DNA of 64,000 nucleotides from an uncultured Collinsella sp. (GCA_900762325.1 CAAFGG010000017.1:1-64000); one strand, 5' to 3'; positions 24,662-33,094 are shown, numbered from the stretch's first letter. The notes: generated from the sequence alone by a model not told the origin. Numbers and translations: made by a program.

Positions 24662-25951
24662 CTAGCAGATGCAGCCGTCGGCGAGCGTCTGCTTACCGCC
24701 GACAAACACATCGGTGGCACGACCGGTAAGCGTGCGGCCGGCAAAACCGGAGTTCTCGGCGCGCGACTCGTAACCGTCCTCGCCGACCGTCCAGGTGGCA
24801 GAGGGGTCGAACACGGTCAGGTCGGCAACGGAGCCCGCCTTGACCTGAACCTGGTCGAGGCCCAGAATCTCACGCGGCTTGATGGCCATAAGCTCGACCA
24901 TGCGGCCCATGCTCATCTTGCCCGTGTTGACCAGCTCGGTGAGTACGAGTGACAGCGAGGTCTCGAGGCCGATCATGCCAAAGGGCGCAAGCTCGAACTC
25001 GCGGGCCTTCTCCCACGGGGTGTGGGGAGCGTGATCGGTGACGATAGCGTCGACGGTGCCGTCGATGACGCCCTGACGGATGGCCTCGGCATCTTCCTCG
25101 GTACGCAGCGGCGGATTGACCTTGAGCGAGGTGTTGTAGGTCTCGTCCAGGTCGTTCTCGGTCAGGAACATGTGGTGCGGGGTAGCCTCGCAGGTAACCT
25201 GAACGCCAGCGGCCTTACCGGCACGCACGATCTCCAGACCATGGGCGGTGGAGATGTGCTGGATGTGCAGCTTGGCACCGGTCAGCTTGGCGATCTCGAT
25301 GTCGCGGGCGATCTGGAGCTCCTCGCCGGCAGCCGGCCAACCCTCGAGGGCCAGACGGGTCGAGACCTTGCCCTCGTTGATCTGGCCGTGGCCGACCAGG
25401 TCCTCGTCCTGGCAGTGGCTCATGAAGACCTTGCCGAACATCTTGCCGTAGTCCATGCAGCGACGGAGCATGCCCGCGCCCTGCACGCCGCGACCGTCAT
25501 CGGTGAAGGCGACGGCGCCGTGGGCGACCATATCGCCCATCTCGGACATGGCCTCGCCCTTAAGACCGCGGGTCATGGCGCCCGACGGATAGACGCGGCA
25601 GTGACCGACCTCGGCAGCACGGGACTTGACGAACTCCACGACAGTGCCGTTATCGGTGACGGGATCGGTGTTGGGCATGGAGCACACGCCGGTAAAGCCG
25701 CCCTTGGCAGCTGCGCGGGTGCCGCTCTCGATGTCCTCTTTGACCTCGTAGCCGGGCTCGCGAAGGTGAACGTGCATATCCACCAGGCCGGGGACAAGGT
25801 ACTTGCCGGAAAGGTCGCGGACCTCGGCTCCCTCGACGGCGAGATTCTCGCCGACCTCGGCGATCTTGTCGCCGTCAATCAGGACGTCAACGACACCGTC
25901 AAGCTCGACGGACGGGTCGACGACGTGGGCATTCTTAAGAAGCAAGGCCAT
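24662..25951 (-). CDS. pyrC: Dihydroorotase
   Basis: A 429-residue amidohydrolase that cyclises N-carbamoyl-L-aspartate to dihydroorotate. The metal-binding HVHLREPG motif, the MPNTDPV loop, the second histidines in QHIST and the late TDHAPH aspartate are all visible, indicating a type I catalytic enzyme rather than a degenerate pyrC'. Start ATG at 25951 follows GGAGGTGCCGATA and overlaps the pyrB 3' end by 17 nt. Third gene of the pyr operon. Confidence 0.97.
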   Translation of the reverse strand: MALLLKNAHVVDPSVELDGVVDVLIDGDKIAEVGENLAVEGAEVRDLSGKYLVPGLVDMHVHLREPGYEVKEDIESGTRAAAKGGFTGVCSMPNTDPVTDNGTVVEFVKSRAAEVGHCRVYPSGAMTRGLKGEAMSEMGDMVAHGAVAFTDDGRGVQGAGMLRRCMDYGKMFGKVFMSHCQDEDLVGHGQINEGKVSTRLALEGWPAAGEELQIARDIEIAKLTGAKLHIQHISTAHGLEIVRAGKAAGVQVTCEATPHHMFLTENDLDETYNTSLKVNPPLRTEEDAEAIRQGVIDGTVDAIVTDHAPHTPWEKAREFELAPFGMIGLETSLSLVLTELVNTGKMSMGRMVELMAIKPREILGLDQVQVKAGSVADLTVFDPSATWTVGEDGYESRAENSGFAGRTLTGRATDVFVGGKQTLADGCIC

Positions 25952-26879
25952 TATCGGCACCTCCAAGCAGCAGATACAGGATAGCCATACGCACGCAAAT
26001 ACCGGCGTAGACCTGCTCCAGGATGACGGAGCGTTGCGGGTGGTCGGCCATATAGGAATCGAACTCGACGCCGCGGTTGATGGGGCCCGGGTGGCAGATG
26101 ATCGCGTCGGGCTTCATGAGCTTCTCGCGGTCCTTGGTCAGGCCGAAGAGCTTGTGGTACTCGCGAATGGTCGGGAACGGGGCACCCTCGAGGCGCTCCT
26201 GTTGCACGCGCAGCATGTAGACGACGTCCAGCTCGGGCAGGACGGAATCGAGGTCGCTCGTCACGTGGTCGCAGCCCAAAACCTCGGGCGCCGGCGGCAG
26301 CAGCGTGCCGGGGGCGACGGCGTAGGTCTCGCAGCCCATGATCTTAAGGGCGGGGATCAGCGAGCCGCAGACGCGGGAGTGGGCGATATCGCCGACGACG
26401 GCGACCTTCAGACCGTGGAAGTCACCCTTGTGCTCCCAGATGGTGTACAGGTCGAGCAGGGCCTGCGTAGGATGGTTGTGCTTGCCGTCACCGGCGCAGA
26501 TGACGCTTGCGGGCGAGTTCTGCGTGACGATGTAGGGAGCGCCGGCGTGCTTGTCGCGCACGACAATGCAGTCGATCTTATAAGCGTTGAGGGTCTCAAC
26601 GGTGTCGACGAGGCTCTCGCCCTTGACCGTGGAGGTCGAGGAGCCGCCAAAGTTAAGGCTGTCGGCCGAAAGACGCTTCTCGGCGAGCTCGAAAGAGCTG
26701 CGGGTGCGCGTCGAGGGCTCGTTGAACATGTTGACGATGGTCTTGCCCTTGAGCGTGGGGACCTTCTTGATGGCACGCTCGTTGACCTCGGAGAACGCCT
26801 TGGCGGTCTCGAGGATGAGCTTGATATCCTCTTCGGAGTACTCGGTAATGTCGATCAGGTGCTTATGGTTGAACGCCAC
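25935..26879 (-). CDS. pyrB: Aspartate carbamoyltransferase catalytic subunit
   Basis: A 314-residue transferase making N-carbamoyl-L-aspartate. The carbamoyl-phosphate motif FNEPSTRTRSSFELA and the HPTQALLDLYT motif are present. No pyrI regulatory subunit gene follows, so regulation is probably through PyrR rather than allosteric PyrI. The start is taken as GTG at 26879, preceded by GGAGG inside the end of pyrR; a GTG four codons upstream sits too close to that ribosome binding site. Second gene of the operon. Confidence 0.95.
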   Translation of the reverse strand: MAFNHKHLIDITEYSEEDIKLILETAKAFSEVNERAIKKVPTLKGKTIVNMFNEPSTRTRSSFELAEKRLSADSLNFGGSSTSTVKGESLVDTVETLNAYKIDCIVVRDKHAGAPYIVTQNSPASVICAGDGKHNHPTQALLDLYTIWEHKGDFHGLKVAVVGDIAHSRVCGSLIPALKIMGCETYAVAPGTLLPPAPEVLGCDHVTSDLDSVLPELDVVYMLRVQQERLEGAPFPTIREYHKLFGLTKDREKLMKPDAIICHPGPINRGVEFDSYMADHPQRSVILEQVYAGICVRMAILYLLLGGADNGLAS

Positions 26880-26883
26880 GGTA

Positions 26884-27468
26884 CTACTCACCTCCCAGCG
26901 GCGCGGAGCCCACGTGGGAACCCGGCGCGACGTCGTTAATCTCGACGGCGGTGTGGCCGTCGACTTCCTTCATATATAGGTGCACGTTCTCCTCATGCGA
27001 CGAGGGAACGTTCTTGCCGACAAAGTCCGGCGAGATGGGGAGCTCGCGGTGGCCGCGGTCAACGAGGACCGCCAGCTCAATGCGGCTCGGACGGCCCAGG
27101 TCCATGACGGCGTCGAGAGCGGCGCGGATGGTACGACCCGTATAGAGGATGTCGTCCACCAGCACGACGCGCTTGCCGTCGACGCTGAAGGGAATGTTGG
27201 TAGCGTGGATCGCGGGAGCGAAATTGGTCGCATAGTCATCGCGGTAGAAGCTGATGTCCAGGCTGCCGAGCGGAACGTCGACGCCCTCGATCTCCTTGAT
27301 CTCCTCGGCGAGCTTCTTTGCCAGAAGGTCGCCGCGCGTGACGATGCCGACCAGAGCGAGGTCTTCACAGCCCTCGTTGCGCTCGAGAATCTCGTGCGCG
27401 ATGCGGGTCATCGCTCGATTGACGGCGGTCTCGTCCATGATGACCGCCTTGGGGGAAGTCGTGCCCAT
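26884..27468 (-). CDS. pyrR: Bifunctional PyrR: pyr operon regulator / uracil phosphoribosyltransferase
   Basis: A 194-residue phosphoribosyltransferase-fold protein. The PRPP-binding motif VVLVDDILYTGRTIRAALDA is intact, so enzymatic activity is likely, along with the RGDLLA loop. In Gram-positives, PyrR bound to UMP attaches to pyr mRNA and promotes termination. Start ATG at 27468 is preceded by AAGGAGATCG. It is the first gene of the operon and lies directly behind a leader with a terminator and a competing stem, consistent with autoregulation. Confidence 0.95.
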   Translation of the reverse strand: MGTTSPKAVIMDETAVNRAMTRIAHEILERNEGCEDLALVGIVTRGDLLAKKLAEEIKEIEGVDVPLGSLDISFYRDDYATNFAPAIHATNIPFSVDGKRVVLVDDILYTGRTIRAALDAVMDLGRPSRIELAVLVDRGHRELPISPDFVGKNVPSSHEENVHLYMKEVDGHTAVEINDVAPGSHVGSAPLGGE

Positions 27469-27507
27469 CGATCTCCTTCCTCACATGTCTTGACTGCTGA
27501 CACAGTC

Positions 27508-27623
27508 AAAAAAATAGATGCCCGACCGCTCAAAGCGGACCAGACACCCACAGGAAGGGCTGCTCTTTGGCAGCAATGTAATTCCATGTGGGTATCTCGT
27601 ACCCCTTTAATGGTCAAGGGATA
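27508..27623 (-). promoter_or_regulatory. Transcription attenuator in the pyr operon leader
   Basis: On the minus strand a stem of about 15 bp (27517-27530 with 27534-27548, several G-U pairs) is followed by seven T residues, an intrinsic terminator 40 nt before pyrR. Its 5' half shares bases with the 3' half of an alternative 10-bp stem GATACCCACA / TGTGGGTGTC (27587-27596 with 27543-27552), so the two are mutually exclusive. A third stem (27600-27623) lies upstream. The layout matches PyrR attenuation. A recognisable copy of the Bacillus PyrR-binding loop was not found. A possible -10, TACACT, is near 27627. Confidence 0.7.
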
Positions 27624-27721
27624 GTGTAGCCAACCTCGAGCTTAATTGCGAGCATAAATACAGAGCAATCCGTAAACGGAGCCCAATGCTCCATAAACCT
27701 ATATATATTTGTGGGACGTGC

Positions 27722-27750
27722 TTGAAAACGCACGCACGAGCTGGCATAAT
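27722..27750 (+). promoter_or_regulatory. Upstream promoter of rpmB
   Basis: TTGAAA (27722-27727) and CATAAT (27745-27750) are separated by 17 nt, a good housekeeping promoter reading toward rpmB with a leader of about 160 nt. The region 27624-27721 between the divergent pyr and rpmB promoters holds a small hairpin (GGAGC/GCTCC) and nothing else recognised. Confidence 0.6.
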
Positions 27751-27856
27751 CCCCTCTGCTGCACGCAAATCGGATCTACGTCCAGGGCCGTGGCGTGAGC
27801 ACTATCGCCAAAAGAGGAATATCTCTGTGTAGATTACGCACAGGGAGCTGCTTCTG

Positions 27857-27865
27857 TGCTATAGT
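27857..27865 (+). promoter_or_regulatory. Second, extended -10 promoter of rpmB
   Basis: TGCTATAGT is an extended -10 element about 55 nt upstream of the rpmB start. No good -35 is present at 17 nt. Confidence 0.5.
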
Positions 27866-27919
27866 TCAGGCTTGTTTGTTAACGCGACATGTTCGTTTGT
27901 CGCCCAAGGAGGGTCAGTT

Positions 27920-28108
27920 ATGTCCAAAGTTTGCGAAGTTTGCGGTAAGCACCCCGTTGCCGGTCGCTCCATCAGCCACTCTCACCGCGTCACCAACCGT
28001 AAGTTCCGCCCCAACATCCAGCGCGTCTACGTCGTCGTCGATGGTCACCGTCGCAAGATGAACGTTTGCTCCACCTGCCTCAAGTCCGGCAAGGTTGCGC
28101 GCTCCTAA
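27920..28108 (+). CDS. rpmB: 50S ribosomal protein L28
   Basis: A 62-residue ribosomal protein. Two zinc-type Cys pairs, CEVCGKHP and CSTCLKSG, frame the core SHSHRVTNRKFRPNIQRV, so this is the zinc-binding form. Start ATG at 27920 follows AAGGAGGGTCAGTT. It is a single-gene unit on the plus strand with two likely promoters and a strong terminator. Confidence 0.96.
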   Translation: MSKVCEVCGKHPVAGRSISHSHRVTNRKFRPNIQRVYVVVDGHRRKMNVCSTCLKSGKVARS

Positions 28109-28177
28109 ATAAGGTCTTACCAACAAGTACCTCGGACTCTCCGGGTCAAAGACCTCGCGTTCATATAGAACTTACCA

Positions 28178-28210
28178 AAGCCGCCCTCCCCTACAGAGGG
28201 CGGCTTTTTG
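28178..28210 (+). terminator. Intrinsic terminator of rpmB
   Basis: AAGCCGCCCTC pairs with GAGGGCGGCTT around a 7-nt loop, followed by TTTTTG. It ends only a few bases before the left end of the transposase element. Confidence 0.92.
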
Positions 28211-28212
28211 CA

Positions 28213-29260
28213 CTCATTGGGGACAGACTTACATGAGTGTTTTCACGCATTGGGGACAGACATGACGCACGAATGCGGCGCACCGACTGGCTCCGGCCCC
28301 TGCCTCACGCAGCATCCATCCAGCCTGCAGTTGCCTTGGTCACGCTCGTGGCGCCGATACCGGTGATACGGGCAATTTGCTTAACCGTGAGATGTGCCCG
28401 CCTGAGCCTCAGCAGGCAGGCATCGCGTTTGGGGCGTGGCAGGGCTTTGAGCAGTGCAGGATCTATGCTCGGCAGAACTTCGCGCGCAACGGAAAGGGCC
28501 TCCTCATCGGGGATCCGCCGGCGTGGAAGAACCTCCATTGACCAGATGCGCCCGGCAACTTCCTCGAGATGCTCGCAATAGCAACGGGAGCCACCGACAA
28601 TATCGGGCATAGGGGCCGCATCACAGATGTCAAAGGGATCATAGCCCAGCTGGTATGCCCTAAAGCTCGACCAGCGGTATGCTTCGAGAGAGTCGATCGC
28701 ACCTTTCACAGGATTGAGATGGATATAATCGAGTAGCTGCACCGCCTGTGTGTCTGACTCAACCGCAACACGCGAATAGCGATTGTCAAACAGATGGCCC
28801 GTTCTTCCCGTTTTCCCATTGAAATACTTAGCATACGCCGTCAATGCGCACTGCATTGCCTTTGAAAGGTTGTCATATGGGTCATCAACCATCAAATGGA
28901 AGTGGTTGTCCATAAGGCACCAAGCCAACACCGCCACTTTATGGCGTGCAAACCTGTCCGAGATGTCCGATAAGAAACGATATCGGTCAGAATCATCTTC
29001 AAAAATAATCTGTTTGGAGTTGCCACGGTCAAAGACGTGGTAATAGCCGGTGAGCGAAACGGCGCGGGCGCATCGAGGCATAATCTCTCCTTTCAAAACT
29101 GAACAGGCAACACCTAAAAGGAGAGAAGGAACGCGAAATGCTGAGCCTGTGACCTATTTATATCCAATGAGCGGCAAAAACTGGTTCAGAACGGCAAAAT
29201 GGCAAAACGATGTCTGTCCCAAATGAGTGAAAGCACTCATGTAAGTCTGTCCCCAATGAG
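28213..29260 (-). mobile_element. REP-associated tyrosine transposase element 1 with 51-bp inverted ends
   Basis: 28213-28263 and 29210-29260 are reverse complements at 48 of 51 positions. Each end contains GGGGACAGAC twice (the inner copy is varied at the right end) around a short palindrome: ATGAGTG/CACTCAT is perfect at the right end and has one mismatch at the left. A single RAYT-type gene lies between. The element is placed between the rpmB terminator and adhE. No target duplication was recognised. Confidence 0.75.
28305..29081 (-). CDS. REP-associated tyrosine transposase (IS200-like, Y1 HUH family)
   Basis: A 258-residue single-strand transposase of the RAYT group. The Y1_Tnp domain fills the first 130 residues: YYHVFDRGNSKQIIF at the start, the HUH-type metal motif DNHFHLMV, and the DYIHLNPVKG stretch. 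A C-terminal helix-turn-helix-like region (TVKQIARITGIGATSVTKA) follows. These enzymes nick and join REP palindromes. Start ATG at 29081 is preceded by GGAGAGATT; the TTG five codons earlier lies within that site. Intact frame, so it may be active. Confidence 0.87.
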   Translation of the reverse strand: MPRCARAVSLTGYYHVFDRGNSKQIIFEDDSDRYRFLSDISDRFARHKVAVLAWCLMDNHFHLMVDDPYDNLSKAMQCALTAYAKYFNGKTGRTGHLFDNRYSRVAVESDTQAVQLLDYIHLNPVKGAIDSLEAYRWSSFRAYQLGYDPFDICDAAPMPDIVGGSRCYCEHLEEVAGRIWSMEVLPRRRIPDEEALSVAREVLPSIDPALLKALPRPKRDACLLRLRRAHLTVKQIARITGIGATSVTKATAGWMDAA

Positions 29261-29292
29261 CGGGGCGATGCATTTGGCAGATAGATTTAGTT

Positions 29293-29318
29293 GAAACGGT
29301 TCATTTGATTGAAGCGTT
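29293..29318 (+). promoter_or_regulatory. Possible operator pair upstream of adhE
   Basis: TTGAAACGGTTCA (29293-29305) and TTGAAGCGTTTTA (29311-29323) are related sequences 18 nt apart. The first is a near-palindrome centred on CG, the shape of LacI-family sites, lying about 65-85 nt before the likely transcription start. The identity of any regulator is unknown. Confidence 0.35.
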
Positions 29319-29364
29319 TTAGTTTGTCTTTTACGGGAATCTGACCGTTCACCGATTTATTTCT

Positions 29365-29373
29365 TGCTATCAT
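29365..29373 (+). promoter_or_regulatory. Extended -10 promoter of adhE
   Basis: TGCTATCAT is an extended -10 about 40 nt before the adhE start. A weak -35 (CCGTTC or TGACCG) lies upstream. The same extended -10 sequence occurs in the rpsB promoter. Confidence 0.55.
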
Positions 29374-29413
29374 GCATCTTGTAGGGTAAATCTCCGATCG
29401 CAAGGAGACACAA

Positions 29414-32062
29414 ATGGTGAAAAAGTCACCGGAAAACACTACTCCCGCAATTGTGGACAACGTAGAGGCGCTTGAGGCTAAGCTCGCTCAGATGCGAGAG
29501 GCCCAGGCGCTTTTTGCTACGTACACGCAGGAGCAGGTCGACAAGATCTTCTATGAGGCCGCCATGGCCGCCAACAAGGCTCGTATCCCGTTGGCGAAGA
29601 TGGCCATCGAGGAGACCGGCCGCGGCGTTCTTGAGGACAAGGTCATCAAGAACCACTACGCCGCAGAGTACATCTACAACGCTTACAAGAACACCAAGAC
29701 CTGTGGTGTCCTGGAGCGCGACGAGGCTTACGGCATCACCAAGATCGCCGAGCCCATCGGCATCGTGGGCGCCGTCATCCCGACGACCAACCCCACCTCC
29801 ACCGCGATCTTCAAGACGCTGATCAGCCTGAAGACCCGCAACGCCATCATCATCTCCCCGCACCCGGCAGCCGCCAAGTGCACCATCGCCGCCGCCAAGC
29901 TCGTGCTTGACGCCGCCGTCAAGGCCGGCGCCCCCGAGGGCATCATCGGCTGGGTCGATGTCCCCTCCATCGAGCTGACCAACATGGTCATGCGCGATGT
30001 CGACATCATCCTCGCCACCGGTGGCCCGGGCATGGTCAAGGCCGCTTACTCTTCGGGCAAGCCCGCCCTGGGCGTTGGCGCCGGTAACACCCCGGTCGTC
30101 ATCGACGACACCGCCGACGTGCTGCTCGCCGTCAACTCCATCATCCACTCCAAGACCTTCGACAACGGCATGATCTGCGCTTCCGAGCAGTCCGTGACCG
30201 TCATCGACACCATCTATGACCAGGTCAAGGCCGAGTTCCAGAAGCGCGGCTGCTACTTCGTCAAGCAGGGTGCCGAGATGGAGGCTCTGCGTGCCGCCAT
30301 GTTCAAGAACGGCGCCCTCGATCACCGCATCCCCGGCATGGCTGCCGCCAAGATCGCCGAGCTCGCCGGCATCGAGGTTCCCGCCAAGACCAAGATCCTG
30401 ATCGCCGAGGTCACCTCCACCGACCCCGCCAAGGAGGAGTTCTCCCACGAGAAGCTCTCCCCGGTCCTGGCCATGTACCACGCCAAGGACTTCCAGGAGG
30501 CCGTCGACAAGGCTGAGCACCTGGTGCTCGCCGGTGGCCCGGGCCACACCGCCTCTCTGTACGTGCACCCCGCCCAGGCCGAGAAGATCAGCCTGTTCGA
30601 GCACGTCATGAAGGCCTGCCGTATCGTCATCAACACCCCGTCCTCGCACGGTGGCATCGGTGACCTGTACAACTTTGGCATGAAGCCGTCTCTGACCCTG
30701 GGCTGCGGCTCCTGGGGCGGCAACTCCGTCTCCGAGAACGTTGGGGTGAAGCACTTGATCAACGTTAAGACTGTGGCCGAGCGCCGTGAGAACATGCTGT
30801 GGTTCCGCGCTCCCGAGAAGGTCTACTTCAAGAAGGGTTCCACGCCCGTCGCCCTCGACGAGCTGGGCAACGTCATGGGCAAGAAGCGCGCCTTCATCGT
30901 CACCGACCAGTTCCTCTTCAAGAATGGCAACACCCGCGCCATCGAGGCCAAGCTCGACGAGATGGGCATCGCCCACGACTGCTTCTACGACGTCGAGCCC
31001 GATCCGTCGCTGCAGTGCGCACGTCGCGGCGCCAAGCAGATGGCTCTCTTTGAGCCGGACGTCATCATCGCCGTCGGCGGTGGCTCCGCTATGGACGCCG
31101 GCAAGATCATGTGGATGATGTACGAGCACCCCGAGTGCAAGTTTGAGGACATGGCCATGGACTTCATGGACATCCGCAAGCGTATCTTCACCTTCCCCGA
31201 GATGGGCAAGAAGGCCTACTTCGTCGCCGTCCCGACCTCTTCGGGTACCGGCTCCGAGTGCACGCCGTTCGCCATCATCACCGACAAGGAGACCGGCATC
31301 AAGTGGCCGCTCGCCGACTACGCGCTGCTCCCCAACATGGCTATCGTCGACGCCGACAACTGCATGACCGCCCCGCGCGGCCTGACCGCTGCCTCCGGCA
31401 TCGACGTCATGACCCACGCCATCGAGTCCTATGTCTCCATCATGGCTTCCGACTACACCAAGGGCCTCTCCGAGCGCGCTGCTAAGCTCGTCTTCGAGAA
31501 CCTTCCCTCCAGCTTCACGAACGGCGCCAAGGACCCGCATGCCCGCGAGGAGATGCACAACGCCTCCTGCATGGCCGGTATGGCCTTCGCCAACGCCTTC
31601 CTGGGCCTCAACCACTCCATGGCCCACAAGCTCGGCGCTTTCCATCACCTGCCTCACGGCCTCGCAAACGCCGTCATCCTGACCCGCGTCATGCGCTACA
31701 ACGCCGCCGAGGCTCCCGTCAAGATGGGCACGTTCTCCCAGTATCCTTACCCCAACGCGCTGCACAACTACGCCGAGATGGCCAAGTACTGCGGCATCGA
31801 GGGCAAGGACGACAAGGAGGTCTTCGAGAACTTCATCACGAAGCTCGAGGAGCTCAAGGACTTCATCGGCGTCAAGAAGACCATCGCCGACTACGGTGTT
31901 GACGAGCAGTACTTCCTCGACACCCTCGACGAGATGACCGAGCAGGCATTCAACGACCAGTGCACCGGCGCTAACCCGCGCTACCCGCTCATGAGCGAGA
32001 TCAAGGAGCTCTACCTGGACGCCTACTACGGCCGCGAGCCTCAGGACTACGCCGTCTGCTAG
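29414..32062 (+). CDS. adhE: Bifunctional aldehyde-alcohol dehydrogenase AdhE
   Basis: An 882-residue fermentative enzyme converting acetyl-CoA to acetaldehyde and then ethanol while reoxidising NADH. The N-terminal aldehyde dehydrogenase half (about 1-440) contains the catalytic Cys in NGMICASEQS and the PTTNPTSTAIFK motif. The C-terminal iron-dependent alcohol dehydrogenase half has GGGSAMDAGK and the metal-binding histidines in NHSMAHKLGAFHHLPHG. AdhE proteins form helical spirosomes. ATG at 29414 follows AAGGAGACACAA. Codon use is strikingly biased to C-ending codons, suggesting very high expression. Monocistronic behind its own promoter and possible operators. Confidence 0.97.
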   Translation: MVKKSPENTTPAIVDNVEALEAKLAQMREAQALFATYTQEQVDKIFYEAAMAANKARIPLAKMAIEETGRGVLEDKVIKNHYAAEYIYNAYKNTKTCGVLERDEAYGITKIAEPIGIVGAVIPTTNPTSTAIFKTLISLKTRNAIIISPHPAAAKCTIAAAKLVLDAAVKAGAPEGIIGWVDVPSIELTNMVMRDVDIILATGGPGMVKAAYSSGKPALGVGAGNTPVVIDDTADVLLAVNSIIHSKTFDNGMICASEQSVTVIDTIYDQVKAEFQKRGCYFVKQGAEMEALRAAMFKNGALDHRIPGMAAAKIAELAGIEVPAKTKILIAEVTSTDPAKEEFSHEKLSPVLAMYHAKDFQEAVDKAEHLVLAGGPGHTASLYVHPAQAEKISLFEHVMKACRIVINTPSSHGGIGDLYNFGMKPSLTLGCGSWGGNSVSENVGVKHLINVKTVAERRENMLWFRAPEKVYFKKGSTPVALDELGNVMGKKRAFIVTDQFLFKNGNTRAIEAKLDEMGIAHDCFYDVEPDPSLQCARRGAKQMALFEPDVIIAVGGGSAMDAGKIMWMMYEHPECKFEDMAMDFMDIRKRIFTFPEMGKKAYFVAVPTSSGTGSECTPFAIITDKETGIKWPLADYALLPNMAIVDADNCMTAPRGLTAASGIDVMTHAIESYVSIMASDYTKGLSERAAKLVFENLPSSFTNGAKDPHAREEMHNASCMAGMAFANAFLGLNHSMAHKLGAFHHLPHGLANAVILTRVMRYNAAEAPVKMGTFSQYPYPNALHNYAEMAKYCGIEGKDDKEVFENFITKLEELKDFIGVKKTIADYGVDEQYFLDTLDEMTEQAFNDQCTGANPRYPLMSEIKELYLDAYYGREPQDYAVC

Positions 32063-32079
32063 TTTTAGCACGGTTTTTA

Positions 32080-32118
32080 ACGGCGGGGGTGCACGGGTGT
32101 TTCACACACCCCCGCCGT
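32080..32118 (+). terminator. Strong hairpin after adhE
   Basis: ACGGCGGGGGTG pairs perfectly with CACCCCCGCCGT (12 bp). No T-run follows, so it may act as an mRNA stabiliser or attenuator between adhE and the next gene rather than a full terminator. Confidence 0.6.
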
Positions 32119-32150
32119 CGCTTCTATCGCATCGTTGAAAGGATGCAACC

Positions 32151-32915
32151 ATGCTGCTACCCGATTCCAAGACCGAGCTCGTCCGCCGTGGCAACAAGGT
32201 CGTTTACGACCTGGGCGACAAGATCGTCAAGGTCTTTAACGAGACCAAGCCTGTCTCCGACGTGTTCAACGAGGCTTTGAATCTTGCCCGCATCAATGAG
32301 TGCGGCATCCGCAGCCCCAAGGCTCTCGAGGTTTCCCAGCTCGAGAACGCCAACGGCTGGGCGCTCGTGACCGAGAAGGTTCCGGGCACCACCCTTGCCG
32401 AGAAAATGACTGCCGAGCCCCAGCGCTTTGGTGAGTACCTCGAGATGTTCGTCGACCTCCAGATCGAGATCCACGGCTACACCTCCCCGCTGCTCAACCG
32501 TCAGCGCGACAAGTTCGCCCGCATGATCGACAGCCTTGATCAGCTCAATGCCACCACGCGCTACAACCTTCAGGAGCGTCTGGACGGCATGACCAAGGAG
32601 TTCAAGGTCTGCCACGGCGACTTCAACCCCTCTAACGTCATCGTCGGCGACGACGGCCAGCTCTATGTGTGCGACTGGGCACACGCCACCCAGGGCTCCC
32701 CTGCTGCCGACGTTGCCACCACCTACCTGCTCTTCGCCCTCAACAGCAAGGACCAGGCCGAGGCCTACCTGGAGCTCTACTGCGACCGCGCCGACATGCC
32801 CATGCAGGTCGTGCGTCAGTGGACGAGCATCGTCGCCGCTTCCGAGCTCGCTCGTAAGCGCAACGTGAACGATGAGTTCCTGAAGAACTGGATCGACGTC
32901 GTCGATTATCAGTAA
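32151..32915 (+). CDS. Aminoglycoside/choline kinase-like phosphotransferase (APH fold)
   Basis: A 254-residue protein of the APH/choline kinase superfamily; the substrate is not recognised. The catalytic loop is CHGDFNPSNVIV near residue 162 and the metal-binding Asp is in YVCDWAHA, followed by GSPAADVATTYLL, where the Asp of a fructosamine/thiamine kinase-like pattern lies. The N-terminal kinase lobe has KIVKVFNE. ATG at 32151 is preceded by GAAAGGATGCAACC. It follows adhE on the same strand and shares its biased codon use, so it may be cotranscribed and well expressed. A resistance role is not implied; a small-metabolite kinase is more likely. Confidence 0.75.
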   Translation: MLLPDSKTELVRRGNKVVYDLGDKIVKVFNETKPVSDVFNEALNLARINECGIRSPKALEVSQLENANGWALVTEKVPGTTLAEKMTAEPQRFGEYLEMFVDLQIEIHGYTSPLLNRQRDKFARMIDSLDQLNATTRYNLQERLDGMTKEFKVCHGDFNPSNVIVGDDGQLYVCDWAHATQGSPAADVATTYLLFALNSKDQAEAYLELYCDRADMPMQVVRQWTSIVAASELARKRNVNDEFLKNWIDVVDYQ

Positions 32916-32952
32916 TATCTGAGCGATTTATTTCGCATCGGAGGCACAATGG

Positions 32953-32991
32953 AAAACCCCGCAGCTCATTTGGGCTGTGGGGTTTTCCTTT
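32953..32991 (+). terminator. Intrinsic terminator after the phosphotransferase-like gene
   Basis: AAAACCCCGCAGC pairs with GCTGTGGGGTTTT (one G-U pair), followed by CCTTTT. It closes the plus-strand adhE segment. Confidence 0.88.
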
Positions 32992-33015
32992 TAGATTTCA
33001 AAGATGCCACGAGAT

Positions 33016-33064
33016 AAAAGGACGGCCCCGCATCTCCCCAATCTGGAGAAATGCGGGGCCGTCC
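33016..33064 (-). terminator. Intrinsic terminator of proS
   Basis: On the minus strand GGACGGCCCCGCAT pairs perfectly with ATGCGGGGCCGTCC, with further pairing in the loop, and is followed by TTTTATC. It lies after the proS stop and converges with the plus-strand terminator. Confidence 0.9.
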
Positions 33065-33094
33065 CGTATATCGAACTACAAGCAAAATCGTAGA

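Noticed and set aside
29260..29413. Rex or CcpA (cre) site controlling adhE
   Set aside because: No TTGTGA-N6-TCACAA-like site; the CG-centred sites are one base shorter than the cre spacing.
29426..32071. An 881-codon minus-strand open frame opposite adhE
   Set aside because: Antisense to a highly codon-biased gene, where C-ending codons remove stops on the opposite strand; no domain.
32151..32915. Aminoglycoside resistance gene
   Set aside because: The APH fold is shared by many metabolic kinases; genomic context and codon use are those of a core gene.
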